This document shows, piece after piece, positions 22,501-30,924 of a DNA stretch of 64,000 nucleotides. The notes under the pieces were generated by a model that saw only the letters and a program-made list of their open reading frames with translations, ran no database searches and was not told the DNA's origin. Source of the stretch: an uncultured Actinomycetes bacterium. Its GTDB lineage: Bacteria; Actinomycetota; Acidimicrobiia; Acidimicrobiales; RAAP-2. The number at the start of each line of letters is the position of its first letter. Positions within the stretch are counted from its first letter, which is position 1. The position numbers and the translations under genes are program-made. The DNA is taken from positions 1 through 64,000 of the forward strand of contig CAIQEU010000038.1 in the NCBI GenBank assembly GCA_903870905.1, read 5' to 3'.

Positions 22501-23907
22501 TCACTCGTCGAGAGCAGTGATCGAGCCGTCCTCTATGGCGGCGACCAGCGCCGCGTGATCCACGAACGTCAACGCTGCGTAGCGCTCGGCGAAGCGCCAG
22601 AGGGCGTCTTCGAAGACCTCGCTCTGGCCGAGGTAGCCAGCGATCTCCAGCGCCTTGCCGGAACGAGCATGGGCACGGGCCAGCGCCCAGCCACACAGGC
22701 CTGCGTAGACGTGGAGCGACGATGCCGCCACCGTGTCGACGTCGACGTTGCCCTTCCAGTCGCGGAGTTGTCGGAGGTAGTAGTCCACCGTCGTGCCGTC
22801 GATGCCGACGAGCTGCTGCCAGCCGAGGAAGATATCGCTGACTGCCTGGAGGAGGTGCTGGCCGGCGACGACGCGCTCTCCTGAGCTTGGGAATGGGCAC
22901 GGCTCGGTGTAGGCCTCGAGGACGGACCGCTGCGCCTCCTTGGCCTGGAGGAGCAACGGGTCGTTGTCGTCTCGACCGGTGAGGAGCAACACCCATGCTC
23001 GAGTGCCAACCGAACCCACCCCGACCACCTTGCGGGCGATGTGGGTGAGTCGGTATCGCTCGAGCAGGCGCCGTCGGTCGCTCTGCAACGTGGTCAGGTA
23101 CTGGCCGAGGAGGCCGGTGAAGTCGGCGAGCACCGCAGCAGCAGCCTCCTCGCCGAGGATCTCCTCAATGGGGACGAGCGTTGGGGGGTCGCTCTTGAAG
23201 ACGCGCTCGCCATTGCGCCACTCGGTGAGCTTCGCCACCGCTTTCCGAGAATCCGAGGTCTTCGCCTTGGTCAGCATCTTCTCGGTTCGCTCCCGAGCGT
23301 CTGGGGACAGTTCGGGTGAGAGCGTCTCCCAGGCGAGGCTGACGGGAATGTGGTCGTACCACTGCTCTAAGTAGCCAGCTTCGGCGTAGCGGTGCATTTC
23401 GCTCTGGTAGGTCCACACCACCCGACGCACGGCGGCTTCGGTATCAGAACGGCTGAACGCTCGGTCGTTGCCGAGCACAGAAAAGCTCGCAACGAGGCGC
23501 TTCAGATCCCACTCGAACGGCCCGGGATGGGTCTCGTCGAAGTCGTTCAGGTCGAAGAGCATCTTGCGCTCGGGAGACGCGAAGAGGCCGAAATTCGAGA
23601 GATGCGCATCACCGCAGAGCTGCACCGTGATTCCCGAATTCGGCACGAGGGCGAGGTCGGCCGCCATCGGCAGTGCGGCGCCCCGGAAGAACGCGAACGG
23701 GGAGCGAGCCATGCGGCCGTAGCGCAGGGGCACGAGTTCAGCGAGACGCGTCGTCGCCTGCTCGGCGAGGAGTGCGAGCGGATCGGCGCGATGGTCGGGA
23801 CTCGGGATCTGGTCGTGGTCGCGTCGACGCACTCGCTTTCGCGCCGCTTTGCCGATGAGGCGTCGCTCTTCGGGGGTCTGGTACTGCTCGCCGAGTTCAC
23901 CGGTCAC
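22501..23907 (-). CDS. DUF2252 family protein
   Basis: This 468-residue protein belongs to DUF2252, a kinase-fold-like family common in actinobacteria. Recognisable parts are MARSPFAFFRGAALPMAADL, QLCGDAHLSNFGLFASPER, FDLNDFDETHPGPFEWDLKRL and the later VVGVGSVGTRAWVLLLTG. The GDAHLSNFG and DFDE segments resemble the catalytic HxxN and DxD loops of phosphotransferases, so a small-molecule kinase is a guess only. GTG 23907 is favoured because it overlaps the nitroreductase stop as GTGA and has GGAGG 8 bases upstream; starts at 23922 or 23961 are also open. Confidence 0.88.
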   Translation of the reverse strand: MTGELGEQYQTPEERRLIGKAARKRVRRRDHDQIPSPDHRADPLALLAEQATTRLAELVPLRYGRMARSPFAFFRGAALPMAADLALVPNSGITVQLCGDAHLSNFGLFASPERKMLFDLNDFDETHPGPFEWDLKRLVASFSVLGNDRAFSRSDTEAAVRRVVWTYQSEMHRYAEAGYLEQWYDHIPVSLAWETLSPELSPDARERTEKMLTKAKTSDSRKAVAKLTEWRNGERVFKSDPPTLVPIEEILGEEAAAAVLADFTGLLGQYLTTLQSDRRRLLERYRLTHIARKVVGVGSVGTRAWVLLLTGRDDNDPLLLQAKEAQRSVLEAYTEPCPFPSSGERVVAGQHLLQAVSDIFLGWQQLVGIDGTTVDYYLRQLRDWKGNVDVDTVAASSLHVYAGLCGWALARAHARSGKALEIAGYLGQSEVFEDALWRFAERYAALTFVDHAALVAAIEDGSITALDE

Positions 23908-24569
23908 GGCTGCGGCCTCCACAGTGGCTCGGGCGTGGAGAACCCCGGAGGCGTTCCCCACTGGTTTCGAGCCGTCACCTCATGGGCGGGCGATCGCTGG
24001 GCGACTCCCCAGGTGCCTGTTGGGTACCCCATTGACACCATGGCGGCCATGACCCATCCTTCGTCCTTCGGCACACCCAAGATCTCGAAGGTCTCCTCGC
24101 CGTAGAAGAACGACAAGATGGCCGTGATGCAGCTGCCGACCCCTTCGGCGCGCGCCGCCAGCATTGCTGACCACACCGCCGGGAAAATTGACCCGCCAGT
24201 CGGGTCATGTTGGATGAAGGGGAAGAGGTAGAGCGGCACCTCCTCGTAGTGATCGGCCAGCCACTGGGCAGACTTCTGCACCTTGAGGAAGGAAATCGAC
24301 GCAGGGTCTTCGGGGGTTGCGTGGGCCTGTTCGAGCTGACTGGCGTAGAACGTGGTCCAGAGCTTGTCGACGGCATCGCGGTAGAGCGGGCCAATCTTGG
24401 CCTTGATCGCTGGGTCATCGACGAGGAGGAATCGCCAGTTCTGCTGATTCCCACCCGAGGGTGCTCGGACCGCGGCATCCATGATTTTGGCTTGCACGTC
24501 GAGTGGAACCGGATCGGGCTTCACTCGCCGCATCGCTCGAGTGGTGTAGAGCGCCTCGTAGATGTCCAT
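23904..24569 (-). CDS. Nitroreductase family protein
   Basis: This 221-residue FMN-dependent enzyme starts DIYEALYTTRAMRRVKPDPV and contains APSGGNQQNWRFLLV, the FMN-phosphate contact segment, then PAVWSAMLAARAEGVGSC and a late LGVPKDEGWVMAAMVSMGYP. It should reduce a nitro, quinone or enone substrate with NAD(P)H. ATG 24569 has a G-rich ribosome binding site, GAGGGGGAACC. The gene is cotranscribed with the DUF2252 gene through a GTGA overlap. It is divergent from the crotonase gene across a 155-base gap. Confidence 0.9.
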   Translation of the reverse strand: MDIYEALYTTRAMRRVKPDPVPLDVQAKIMDAAVRAPSGGNQQNWRFLLVDDPAIKAKIGPLYRDAVDKLWTTFYASQLEQAHATPEDPASISFLKVQKSAQWLADHYEEVPLYLFPFIQHDPTGGSIFPAVWSAMLAARAEGVGSCITAILSFFYGEETFEILGVPKDEGWVMAAMVSMGYPTGTWGVAQRSPAHEVTARNQWGTPPGFSTPEPLWRPQP

Positions 24570-24605
24570 GGTTCCCCCTCGTTCACGCGCTGCACCTGCA
24601 ACGCA

Positions 24606-24624
24606 GCACCGCCGGAGTCGGTGC
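24606..24624. promoter_or_regulatory. 6-bp dyad in the divergent nitroreductase-crotonase gap
   Basis: GCACCG (24606-24611) and CGGTGC (24619-24624) form an inverted repeat with a 7-base centre in the middle of the 155-base gap between 24569 and 24725. It could serve both genes; apart from this and the G-rich ribosome binding sites I see nothing else in the gap. Confidence 0.35.
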
Positions 24625-24724
24625 GTCCTGCAGACGGCATGAGCATAGGACAGGCGGCGATTCGCCCTCCTGCTCCGCGTGGTGCCGGTGCGCGAGACTT
24701 CGCGTGAGAGAGAGGTGGGGATCG

Positions 24725-25561
24725 ATGCCAATTCGCACGCAACCAGTACTTCCCGAAGACGAGTGGCTCGTCCAGCTTGAGGTCGGTGAGGGGGGTATTG
24801 GCTATCTCACGTTGTCGAACCCTGAGAAGTTGAACGTGTGGAGTTGGGAGGCGACGCGGCAACTCGGCGTCCAGGCCGACCGCATCCGGTTCAACGATGA
24901 CATTCGAGTCGTGGTGCTCCGAGCGCAGGGTCGGGCGTTCTGCGCCGGAATCGATCTCGGGATGCCTGAGGACCGGGTGACGGGACGCTCACCGGCGGAG
25001 AAGGTTCGTAACTACTACGAGGGCATCCGCTGGGTGCACGAGCGGTTCCGGGTCTTCGCTGAGCTGCCCCAACCGGTCGTGGCAGCCGTGCAGGGCTACT
25101 GCCTCGGCTTCGGCTTCGAACTGGCGCTCATGTGCGACATCCGAGTGTGCAGCGACGACGCCACGTTCGCACTCCCCGAAGCCACCATTGGTGTCTCCAT
25201 CGACGCCGGTGGCGATCTCCGCCTCGCCCACGAAGTCGGCGCAGGCTACGCCAAGCTCTTGGCCCTCACCGGCCGCCGCATCGACGCCGCCGAGGCGCAC
25301 CGGCTCGGGATCTTCCAGCAGGTCACCACCCGTGACCACCTCGACGAGGTGGCGGTGGGGATCGCCAAAGAGATCGCCGCCAACGCGCCGCTCGCCGTGC
25401 AGTCGATTAAGCGCACCGTCGATGCCTTCGCCTACCGAGGCTTCCAAGAGGCGATGAAGTTCGAAGCCCTCTCCGCGTCGGTGGAGTTCGTCTCCGAGGA
25501 CATGCCCGCTGGCTACGCCGCCAAGGCGGCCAAGCAGCCCGTTCGCTTCGAAGGGAAGTAG
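24725..25561 (+). CDS. Enoyl-CoA hydratase/isomerase (crotonase family)
   Basis: This 278-residue crotonase has the oxyanion-hole segments GRAFCAGIDLG and GYCLGFGFELALMCDI and the two catalytic Glu positions of enoyl-CoA hydratase (FELA, and the Glu in LPEATIG). The C-terminal part AANAPLAVQSIKRTVD is the trimerisation region. It should hydrate 2-enoyl-CoA or isomerise a double bond. ATG 24725 has GAGGTGGGG upstream. The following SDR starts 2 bases after its stop, so the two enzymes probably act in one pathway on unsaturated acyl-CoA. Confidence 0.9.
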   Translation: MPIRTQPVLPEDEWLVQLEVGEGGIGYLTLSNPEKLNVWSWEATRQLGVQADRIRFNDDIRVVVLRAQGRAFCAGIDLGMPEDRVTGRSPAEKVRNYYEGIRWVHERFRVFAELPQPVVAAVQGYCLGFGFELALMCDIRVCSDDATFALPEATIGVSIDAGGDLRLAHEVGAGYAKLLALTGRRIDAAEAHRLGIFQQVTTRDHLDEVAVGIAKEIAANAPLAVQSIKRTVDAFAYRGFQEAMKFEALSASVEFVSEDMPAGYAAKAAKQPVRFEGK

Positions 25562-25563
25562 CC

Positions 25564-26436
25564 ATGCCGCTTGAGTTGCCACCACCGCTCGGAACACCCT
25601 TCCTCCCCGCAACCACCTTGGACGGCCGAGTGGCCATCGTGACGGGCGGTGGCACCGGTCTCGGGCTCGGCATCGCCAAGGAACTCTCCCGGGCAGGAGC
25701 CACGATCGCGATCCTCTCTCGCAGTGCTGAGCACCGCCAGCGTGGGGTCGAGGCGATTGTCGGCATCGGTGGTCGTGCCGTCGAGGCCGCCTGTGACCTT
25801 CGAGAGTCCGATCAGGTGCACGAGGCCTTCGCCGCCGTGGCCGACCTCGTTGGTCCACCGTCGATCCTCGTGAACAACGCAGCAGCGAACTTCCCCGTCC
25901 TCGCAGAGGCGGTCTCGCCGAATGGTTGGCGAGCCATCCAGCGAACCGTGCTCGACGGCACCTTCTTCGCCAGTCAAGCCCTCTACGCTCACGCCACCGG
26001 TGCGGGAATCCCCGGGGCGATCTGCAACATCGTCGCTACCCAGGCGACAACGGGAGGCCCTGGAATGGCACCAGCCGCAGCTGCAAAGGCAGGGGTCGAG
26101 AATCTGACCAAGTCTCTGGCGGTCGAGTGGGCCGGGGTCGGGATTCGGGTGAACGCCGTTGCCCCAGGGCTGTTCCCCCACGACGACATGCGGGAGGACT
26201 TAAAGGCGCTGCGCATGACTGGCCCCGAGGTCGACGCTCGTCGGGCTCCGGCCTATCGCCCAGGCGATCTCCGAGAGCTGGCCTGGGCCGTGACCTACCT
26301 CTGTTCCCCTTACGCCGCCTTCATCACCGGCCACACCCTGGTCGTCGACGGGGCCAATTCGCTGCGACGAGACTTCGTCATGCCGGAGTTCACCCCGATT
26401 GCTGAGCAGTTGCGTGGGGTGCTCCGGCCTCGCTGA
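25564..26436 (+). CDS. 2,4-dienoyl-CoA reductase-like SDR
   Basis: This 290-residue SDR has TGGGTGLG as the cofactor loop and VNNAAANF in place of NAG. At the catalytic segment it reads APAAAAKAGV, so the Tyr of YxxxK is missing while the Lys remains. That substitution is typical for 2,4-dienoyl-CoA reductases of the peroxisomal type, where the reaction runs without this Tyr. With the crotonase encoded upstream it would help degrade unsaturated acyl-CoA. The gene converges on the ABC transporter gene with a 7-base gap. Confidence 0.82.
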   Translation: MPLELPPPLGTPFLPATTLDGRVAIVTGGGTGLGLGIAKELSRAGATIAILSRSAEHRQRGVEAIVGIGGRAVEAACDLRESDQVHEAFAAVADLVGPPSILVNNAAANFPVLAEAVSPNGWRAIQRTVLDGTFFASQALYAHATGAGIPGAICNIVATQATTGGPGMAPAAAAKAGVENLTKSLAVEWAGVGIRVNAVAPGLFPHDDMREDLKALRMTGPEVDARRAPAYRPGDLRELAWAVTYLCSPYAAFITGHTLVVDGANSLRRDFVMPEFTPIAEQLRGVLRPR

Positions 26437-26443
26437 TTCGTCG

Positions 26444-28312
26444 TCAGCCTTCTTGACCGGCGAATTGGGTGCGGTAGAGGTCGGCGTAGAGACCACCAGC
26501 GGCGAGGAGTTGGTCGTGGGTGCCACGCTCGACCACTCGTCCGGCGTCGATGACGGCGATTTCGTCGGCGTCACGCACGGTCGAGAGTCGGTGGGCGATC
26601 ACGATTGAGGTGCGACCGTGCAGCGTGGTGGCGAGGGCCCGCTGGACTGCTGCTTCGGATTCAGAGTCGAGGTGTGCGGTCGCCTCGTCGAGCACGACGA
26701 TCCGCGGTGCCTTGAGGAGGAGGCGAGCGAGCGCGATGCGCTGCTTCTCGCCACCGGAGAGGCGGTAGCCACGCTCGCCGACCAAGGTGTCGAGCCCATC
26801 GGGCAAGGCGTCGATCAGGGGGAGGATCTGGGCCTGCTCGAGGGCGCTGCGGAGATCAGTTTCGGTGGCTTCTGGTCGGACGTAGACGAGGTTGGCCCGC
26901 AAGGTGTCGTGGAAGAGATGCGCGTCTTGGCTGACGACGCCAATGGCTGCGGTCATTGACGCACGCGTCGCCCTGCGAACGTCGACGCCGCCAATGGAGA
27001 CCGTTCCCGACGTGGCGTCGTAGAGGCGGGGGATGAGCTGGGAGATCGTGGTCTTTCCGGCTCCAGAGGGTCCAACGAGGGCGAGGAGCGTTCCGGGCTT
27101 CACCTCGAGATCGATGCCGTGGAGGACCTGCACCGGCGCCGACGCTTCGAGGACAGCGACCGATTCGAGCGATGCCAAGGAGACCTCAGCGGCACTCGGG
27201 TAGGTGAAGGCGACGTGGTCGAACCGCACTGACAGTGGCCCGTCGGGGAGGTCGACCGCATCGGGGGCTTCTTGGATCATCGGTTCGAGGTCCAAGATCT
27301 CGAAGACCCGCTCGAAGGAGACGAGGGCGGTCATGATGTCGAGGTTCAAGTTGGACAACTGGGTAAGTGGTCCAAAGAGCTGTCCCAAGTACGCGGTGAG
27401 CGCGACGACCGTGCCGAGCTGCAAGGTGCCGTGGATGACACCCAGTCCGCCGAATCCGTAGGCGAAGGCCGTCGCCAGTGATGCCGAGAGTCCGAGTGCG
27501 ATGAAGAACGTGCGGGAGTACATCGCGGTCTTGATGCCGATGTCTCGCACTCGTCCCGCTCTCGCGTCGAAGGCGGAGGCTTCGGTGTGGGTGTTGCCGA
27601 AGAGCTTGACGAGGAGTGCCCCGGCGACGTTGAACCGCTCCTGCATCTGGTTATTCATCTCGGCGTTGAGCGAGAAGCCCTCCCGCATCAAGGTGCCGAG
27701 CTTCGCGCCAACCGTTCGAGCGGGGATGAGGAAACACGGCAGCAAGATGAGCCCAGCGAGGGTGATCTGCCAGCTCAACCAGAACATGAGCCCCAAGGTG
27801 ACCCCCACGGCGATGACGTTGCCCACCATGTTCGACAGCAAATCCGTGAAGGCTTGCTGGGCCCCGATGATGTCGTTGTTGAGTCGAGAGACGAGGGCTC
27901 CGGTTTGGGTTCGGGTGAAGAACGCGATCGGCATCTGCTGGATGTGACTGAAGACCTTCGACCGCATGTCGAAGATGAGTCCCTCGCCGATCTTGGACGA
28001 GATGAAGCGATTCGTGAGGCTGACTGCGCCATCAGCCAGAGCGAGACCCGCCGCCGCGAGCGCCAAGACCACGACGAGGCGGGTGTTCTTCTCAGGGATC
28101 GCTCGATCGATGATCCCTCGGAGCAACAGGGGGTTGACCGCACCAATGAGCGACTCGGCGATGACGGCGACCATGAAGACCGTGAGCGCTCGACGATACG
28201 GCGTCGAGAAGGACAGCATGCGCTTGGTTGTGCCCTTCTTGACCTTGTGGCCGAGCACCGATCGGTCACGGCGCAGTGACATCATGCCCGCCCGATGCAT
28301 TCCACCCGCCAT
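26444..28312 (-). CDS. ABC exporter, fused membrane and ATPase domains
   Basis: This 622-residue half-transporter has six membrane segments (about residues 40-320) and a C-terminal ATPase domain. The ATPase motifs are GPSGAGKTT (Walker A), LSGGEKQR (signature), IVVLDEAT (Walker B) and IAHRLST (H loop). It should work as a homodimer exporting lipids, peptides or drugs. ATG 28312 is chosen for AGAGGGG upstream; an in-frame N-terminal extension to 28378 is open but not conserved in character. It is divergent from the tyrosine phosphatase gene at 28403 and may mark the left edge of the polysaccharide locus. Confidence 0.9.
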   Translation of the reverse strand: MAGGMHRAGMMSLRRDRSVLGHKVKKGTTKRMLSFSTPYRRALTVFMVAVIAESLIGAVNPLLLRGIIDRAIPEKNTRLVVVLALAAAGLALADGAVSLTNRFISSKIGEGLIFDMRSKVFSHIQQMPIAFFTRTQTGALVSRLNNDIIGAQQAFTDLLSNMVGNVIAVGVTLGLMFWLSWQITLAGLILLPCFLIPARTVGAKLGTLMREGFSLNAEMNNQMQERFNVAGALLVKLFGNTHTEASAFDARAGRVRDIGIKTAMYSRTFFIALGLSASLATAFAYGFGGLGVIHGTLQLGTVVALTAYLGQLFGPLTQLSNLNLDIMTALVSFERVFEILDLEPMIQEAPDAVDLPDGPLSVRFDHVAFTYPSAAEVSLASLESVAVLEASAPVQVLHGIDLEVKPGTLLALVGPSGAGKTTISQLIPRLYDATSGTVSIGGVDVRRATRASMTAAIGVVSQDAHLFHDTLRANLVYVRPEATETDLRSALEQAQILPLIDALPDGLDTLVGERGYRLSGGEKQRIALARLLLKAPRIVVLDEATAHLDSESEAAVQRALATTLHGRTSIVIAHRLSTVRDADEIAVIDAGRVVERGTHDQLLAAGGLYADLYRTQFAGQEG

Positions 28313-28372
28313 GCCAACCCCTCTCACACGAGACTCCAAGCGTAGGGGTGCCGGGGGAGTCCGGCGACCCTC

Positions 28373-28378
28373 TAGCAT
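28373..28378 (+). promoter_or_regulatory. Putative -10 element (TAGCAT) for the tyrosine phosphatase gene
   Basis: TAGCAT lies 24 bases before ATG 28403. A GGAG 5-6 bases before the start would be inside the leader. Confidence 0.35.
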
Positions 28379-28402
28379 CGGGAGTCGAGCATCGGAGTCG
28401 CC

Positions 28403-28942
28403 ATGTTGACGGTCGCGGTCATCTGCAAAGCGAATTTGTTTCGGTCCCCCGCCGCTCGGGTCTTCCTCGCCGACGCCTTCGGCGCAGCAGGTATTGAAGC
28501 CGTGGTGACCTCTGGAGGAATCTTGGAGGGCGGTGCGAGTATCGCGCCCGCCTACGTCGCTATTGCCCTCGAATCAGGCCTCGATCTGTCGAGTCACGTC
28601 AGCCACACCATCTCTCCGCTCGACCTCATTGGTCAGGACCTGGTGCTCACCATGACGAGAGAGCTCCTCCGTGAGGTCGTGGTCCTCGAGCCGTCGATTT
28701 GGCCTCGAGCGTTCACGATGCGAGAGTTCCTGCGTCGAGCCTCGAACCACGGAGCGAGGAAGCCCACCGAGAGCCTCGATCGGTGGATCGACGCAATTGC
28801 AGCTCCTCGAACCCGTGCCCAGGTTCTCGGGGACCTCGACGCCGACGACGTCGCGGACCCCGTTGGCGGAACGGCCGAGGAGTACCGGGTGGTGCTCCGC
28901 CAACTCGACCGGCTGGCTCGGGAGATCGCTGCGCTCTTCTAG
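28403..28942 (+). CDS. Low-molecular-weight protein-tyrosine phosphatase
   Basis: This 179-residue protein has the LMW-PTP loop C8-K-A-N-L-F-R14-S (C-x5-R-S) near the N-terminus and the acid-base Asp in DPVGG near the C-terminus. In polysaccharide loci such enzymes (Wzb) dephosphorylate the tyrosine kinase (Wzc) that controls polymer export. The kinase gene lies at 30925-32592 on the other strand, and the phosphatase converges on the DUF4012 gene with the shared stop tetranucleotide CTAG. The loop sequence is slightly unusual (Lys-Ala-Asn rather than the common Gly or Thr residues), but the essential Cys and Arg are in place. Confidence 0.85.
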   Translation: MLTVAVICKANLFRSPAARVFLADAFGAAGIEAVVTSGGILEGGASIAPAYVAIALESGLDLSSHVSHTISPLDLIGQDLVLTMTRELLREVVVLEPSIWPRAFTMREFLRRASNHGARKPTESLDRWIDAIAAPRTRAQVLGDLDADDVADPVGGTAEEYRVVLRQLDRLAREIAALF

Positions 28943-30864
28943 GGGTTGAGTGTGATCGATCGGTCTCGGTTGAGCACTGTCGACACCTGCTGGCGTCCTC
29001 TGGATCCCCCGTCGACGATGACGGTGAGGGTGGTGGCGTGGAGGTTCGACTGCGGCACGAAGTGCAGCGTCAACGCGCCGTGGTGCACTGCGCCGTAGAG
29101 CACGGTCTGGAACGACACCTCACCCTTCTGCTGCGGTGCAATGGTGGCGACTCGAGGGCCGTCGAGAACGAGGCCGCTCTCGTTCACACCACCCGGGACG
29201 ACCGACCCCCTCGGTGACCAGAGGTAGGTGCGGGTGACGTAGTCACCTGCGTGGAAGCTATTGACGTGGTCAGGGCCGAGTTGGTAGCTCGGAGCTTGAC
29301 CCGCCGGGGCATCGTTCGTGATGGTGACTGTTGTTGAGATGAAGGCATCGCCAGCGGTGTCCACGTGGATATGCATCACGGCATGGCCGTGGACGAAGTA
29401 ATCGAGCTTGGCGGCAACCGCGCTCTCAATCGCCAAGTGGAACGTGGAGTTGGGATGGGTGGCAGCGAGTTGTCCCGACCCGCCGAAACGGGCGATGAGC
29501 CGCTCATTGGTCGGGCGGACGTCGTAGAGGAGGAGGTCTCGACGTTGGGCGTCACCGGCGAGTTCCTTGGCGAGGCGAGCGACGTCGACGTGGGTGGTGT
29601 TCATCTTGTTCACCGCAGCCTGCGCGACAGCTGCGATTTGGTCGTGGCGGAGCACCTGGCTCGAGGTGGCGTTGTCCTTGTAGAGCCGGTAGAGGAGCAC
29701 GTTGATGACGTTGCCAGCATCGACGGATCCATGGATCCCGGCCACGTGGACGGCACCGGTGAGTCGCAGCAAGCTCTGGAGGGTCCGAACGTCGAGGCCG
29801 ATCACGCCGTCGACGCGGTAGCCGGTGGCTGCATGGAACATCGACGTCATGAACGCGCCTGAGGTGCCGAAGTCCCCAGTGGCATTGGTTGACTGCCAGA
29901 CCATGGTGGGGAAGAGGTTGCCGAACACCTGGTTCGTTCCGGGTGGAATGGGAATGGGCGCGGGTTGGGAGAGTTGGAGGCGACCAACAGACTGGGCCAA
30001 ACTCACCGAGAAGTGTCCCTTGTTGGTCGAGAGGATGGCGAAGGAGAGCACCGCGCCCTGGTCGCGCATCTCGGCTTGGTTCTCGCCAGCGAGGAGGTAG
30101 GACCGAGGTCCTGACGCGCCGAGGAACTGCTCGGCATATCGGAGTCCTGCAGAGCCCTTCGTGAGGAGGCTCGTGACCTGGGCATCGACGTGGTTGAACT
30201 TCGCTCGTGCATCACCGAGCGGTCCGATGAGCGTGCTGGTGGGCCGGTTGAGGTGCTTGAAGTAGAGCGCAGCGAGCGTGACCTGGTGCCGGAGGTTGGC
30301 GAGGAGCGCGAGGTTGACGGTAGTACCTCTCGACGCTTGGGCGAGTTGATCAGCGGCGACAACGAGTCCGCCACCAACGTGGCCGAAATTGGCGACGTCG
30401 TTCACGAGTTGTTGCGCGCCGTCGATTTGGGTGCCGACGAACGGCAAGATACTGAACACCCGGAGACCAATCGACGAATCGAGGGACTGCGATGCACTCT
30501 GGGCAGATTGGGCAATCTCCAAGAGGTCCTGGGCAGCCTGAGATCGACCGTTAGGAGTCAAGAGCTCGTTCTTGGCGTTGAGCACCGCGTGGATTTTGGC
30601 CTGTGCATGGCTCATTTGGCTATACGCGTTGTAGATGGCGTAGGCGGCTTGGGCAGCGAGCAGGAGCAAGATCCCAGCCGCGATACCCGTGACGGTCAGC
30701 ACGAACCGCTTCTCGGGGATTTGGAGAACCGAGGAGCGCTTCTTGCGCTTCTTCTTCCGGTTCTTATGCGGATGGCGAATGCCGTCTTGGTGCCAGGCCC
30801 AGTGGCGGTACCCATACCTGAGTGAGTGGAACCGATGCTGGCGGTGGTGCTTGTAGGTCGCCAT
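28939..30864 (-). CDS. DUF4012 membrane protein with His/Arg/Lys-rich cytoplasmic tail
   Basis: This 641-residue protein has a 45-residue basic N-terminal tail with 8 His, 8 Arg and 7 Lys and a single acidic residue, one membrane segment (about 54-75), and a large extracellular DUF4012 domain (SYLLAGENQAEMRDQGAVLS, TSGAFMTSMFHAATGYRVDG, LLYDVRPTNERLIARFGGSG). DUF4012 is common in actinobacterial polysaccharide loci; its function is unknown. The ATG at 30864 is used; a TTG two codons earlier is also open. The kinase gene ends 60 bases upstream on the same strand, so the two are probably cotranscribed. Confidence 0.85.
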   Translation of the reverse strand: MATYKHHRQHRFHSLRYGYRHWAWHQDGIRHPHKNRKKKRKKRSSVLQIPEKRFVLTVTGIAAGILLLLAAQAAYAIYNAYSQMSHAQAKIHAVLNAKNELLTPNGRSQAAQDLLEIAQSAQSASQSLDSSIGLRVFSILPFVGTQIDGAQQLVNDVANFGHVGGGLVVAADQLAQASRGTTVNLALLANLRHQVTLAALYFKHLNRPTSTLIGPLGDARAKFNHVDAQVTSLLTKGSAGLRYAEQFLGASGPRSYLLAGENQAEMRDQGAVLSFAILSTNKGHFSVSLAQSVGRLQLSQPAPIPIPPGTNQVFGNLFPTMVWQSTNATGDFGTSGAFMTSMFHAATGYRVDGVIGLDVRTLQSLLRLTGAVHVAGIHGSVDAGNVINVLLYRLYKDNATSSQVLRHDQIAAVAQAAVNKMNTTHVDVARLAKELAGDAQRRDLLLYDVRPTNERLIARFGGSGQLAATHPNSTFHLAIESAVAAKLDYFVHGHAVMHIHVDTAGDAFISTTVTITNDAPAGQAPSYQLGPDHVNSFHAGDYVTRTYLWSPRGSVVPGGVNESGLVLDGPRVATIAPQQKGEVSFQTVLYGAVHHGALTLHFVPQSNLHATTLTVIVDGGSRGRQQVSTVLNRDRSITLNP

Positions 30865-30924
30865 GGTCAACGAACCCGCAATGCGCTCCGGCGGGAGCTA
30901 CCGAGGAGCACCATGGGCGTTCCC

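Noticed and set aside
24570-24724. Possible tRNA or small RNA gene in the 155-base divergent gap
   Set aside because: No cloverleaf, no CCA end and no conserved T-loop sequence; only a short dyad and ribosome binding sites are visible.
30862-30870. TTG at 30870 as the start of the DUF4012 gene
   Set aside because: ATG at 30864 is only two codons later and is the stronger start codon; nothing favours the TTG.
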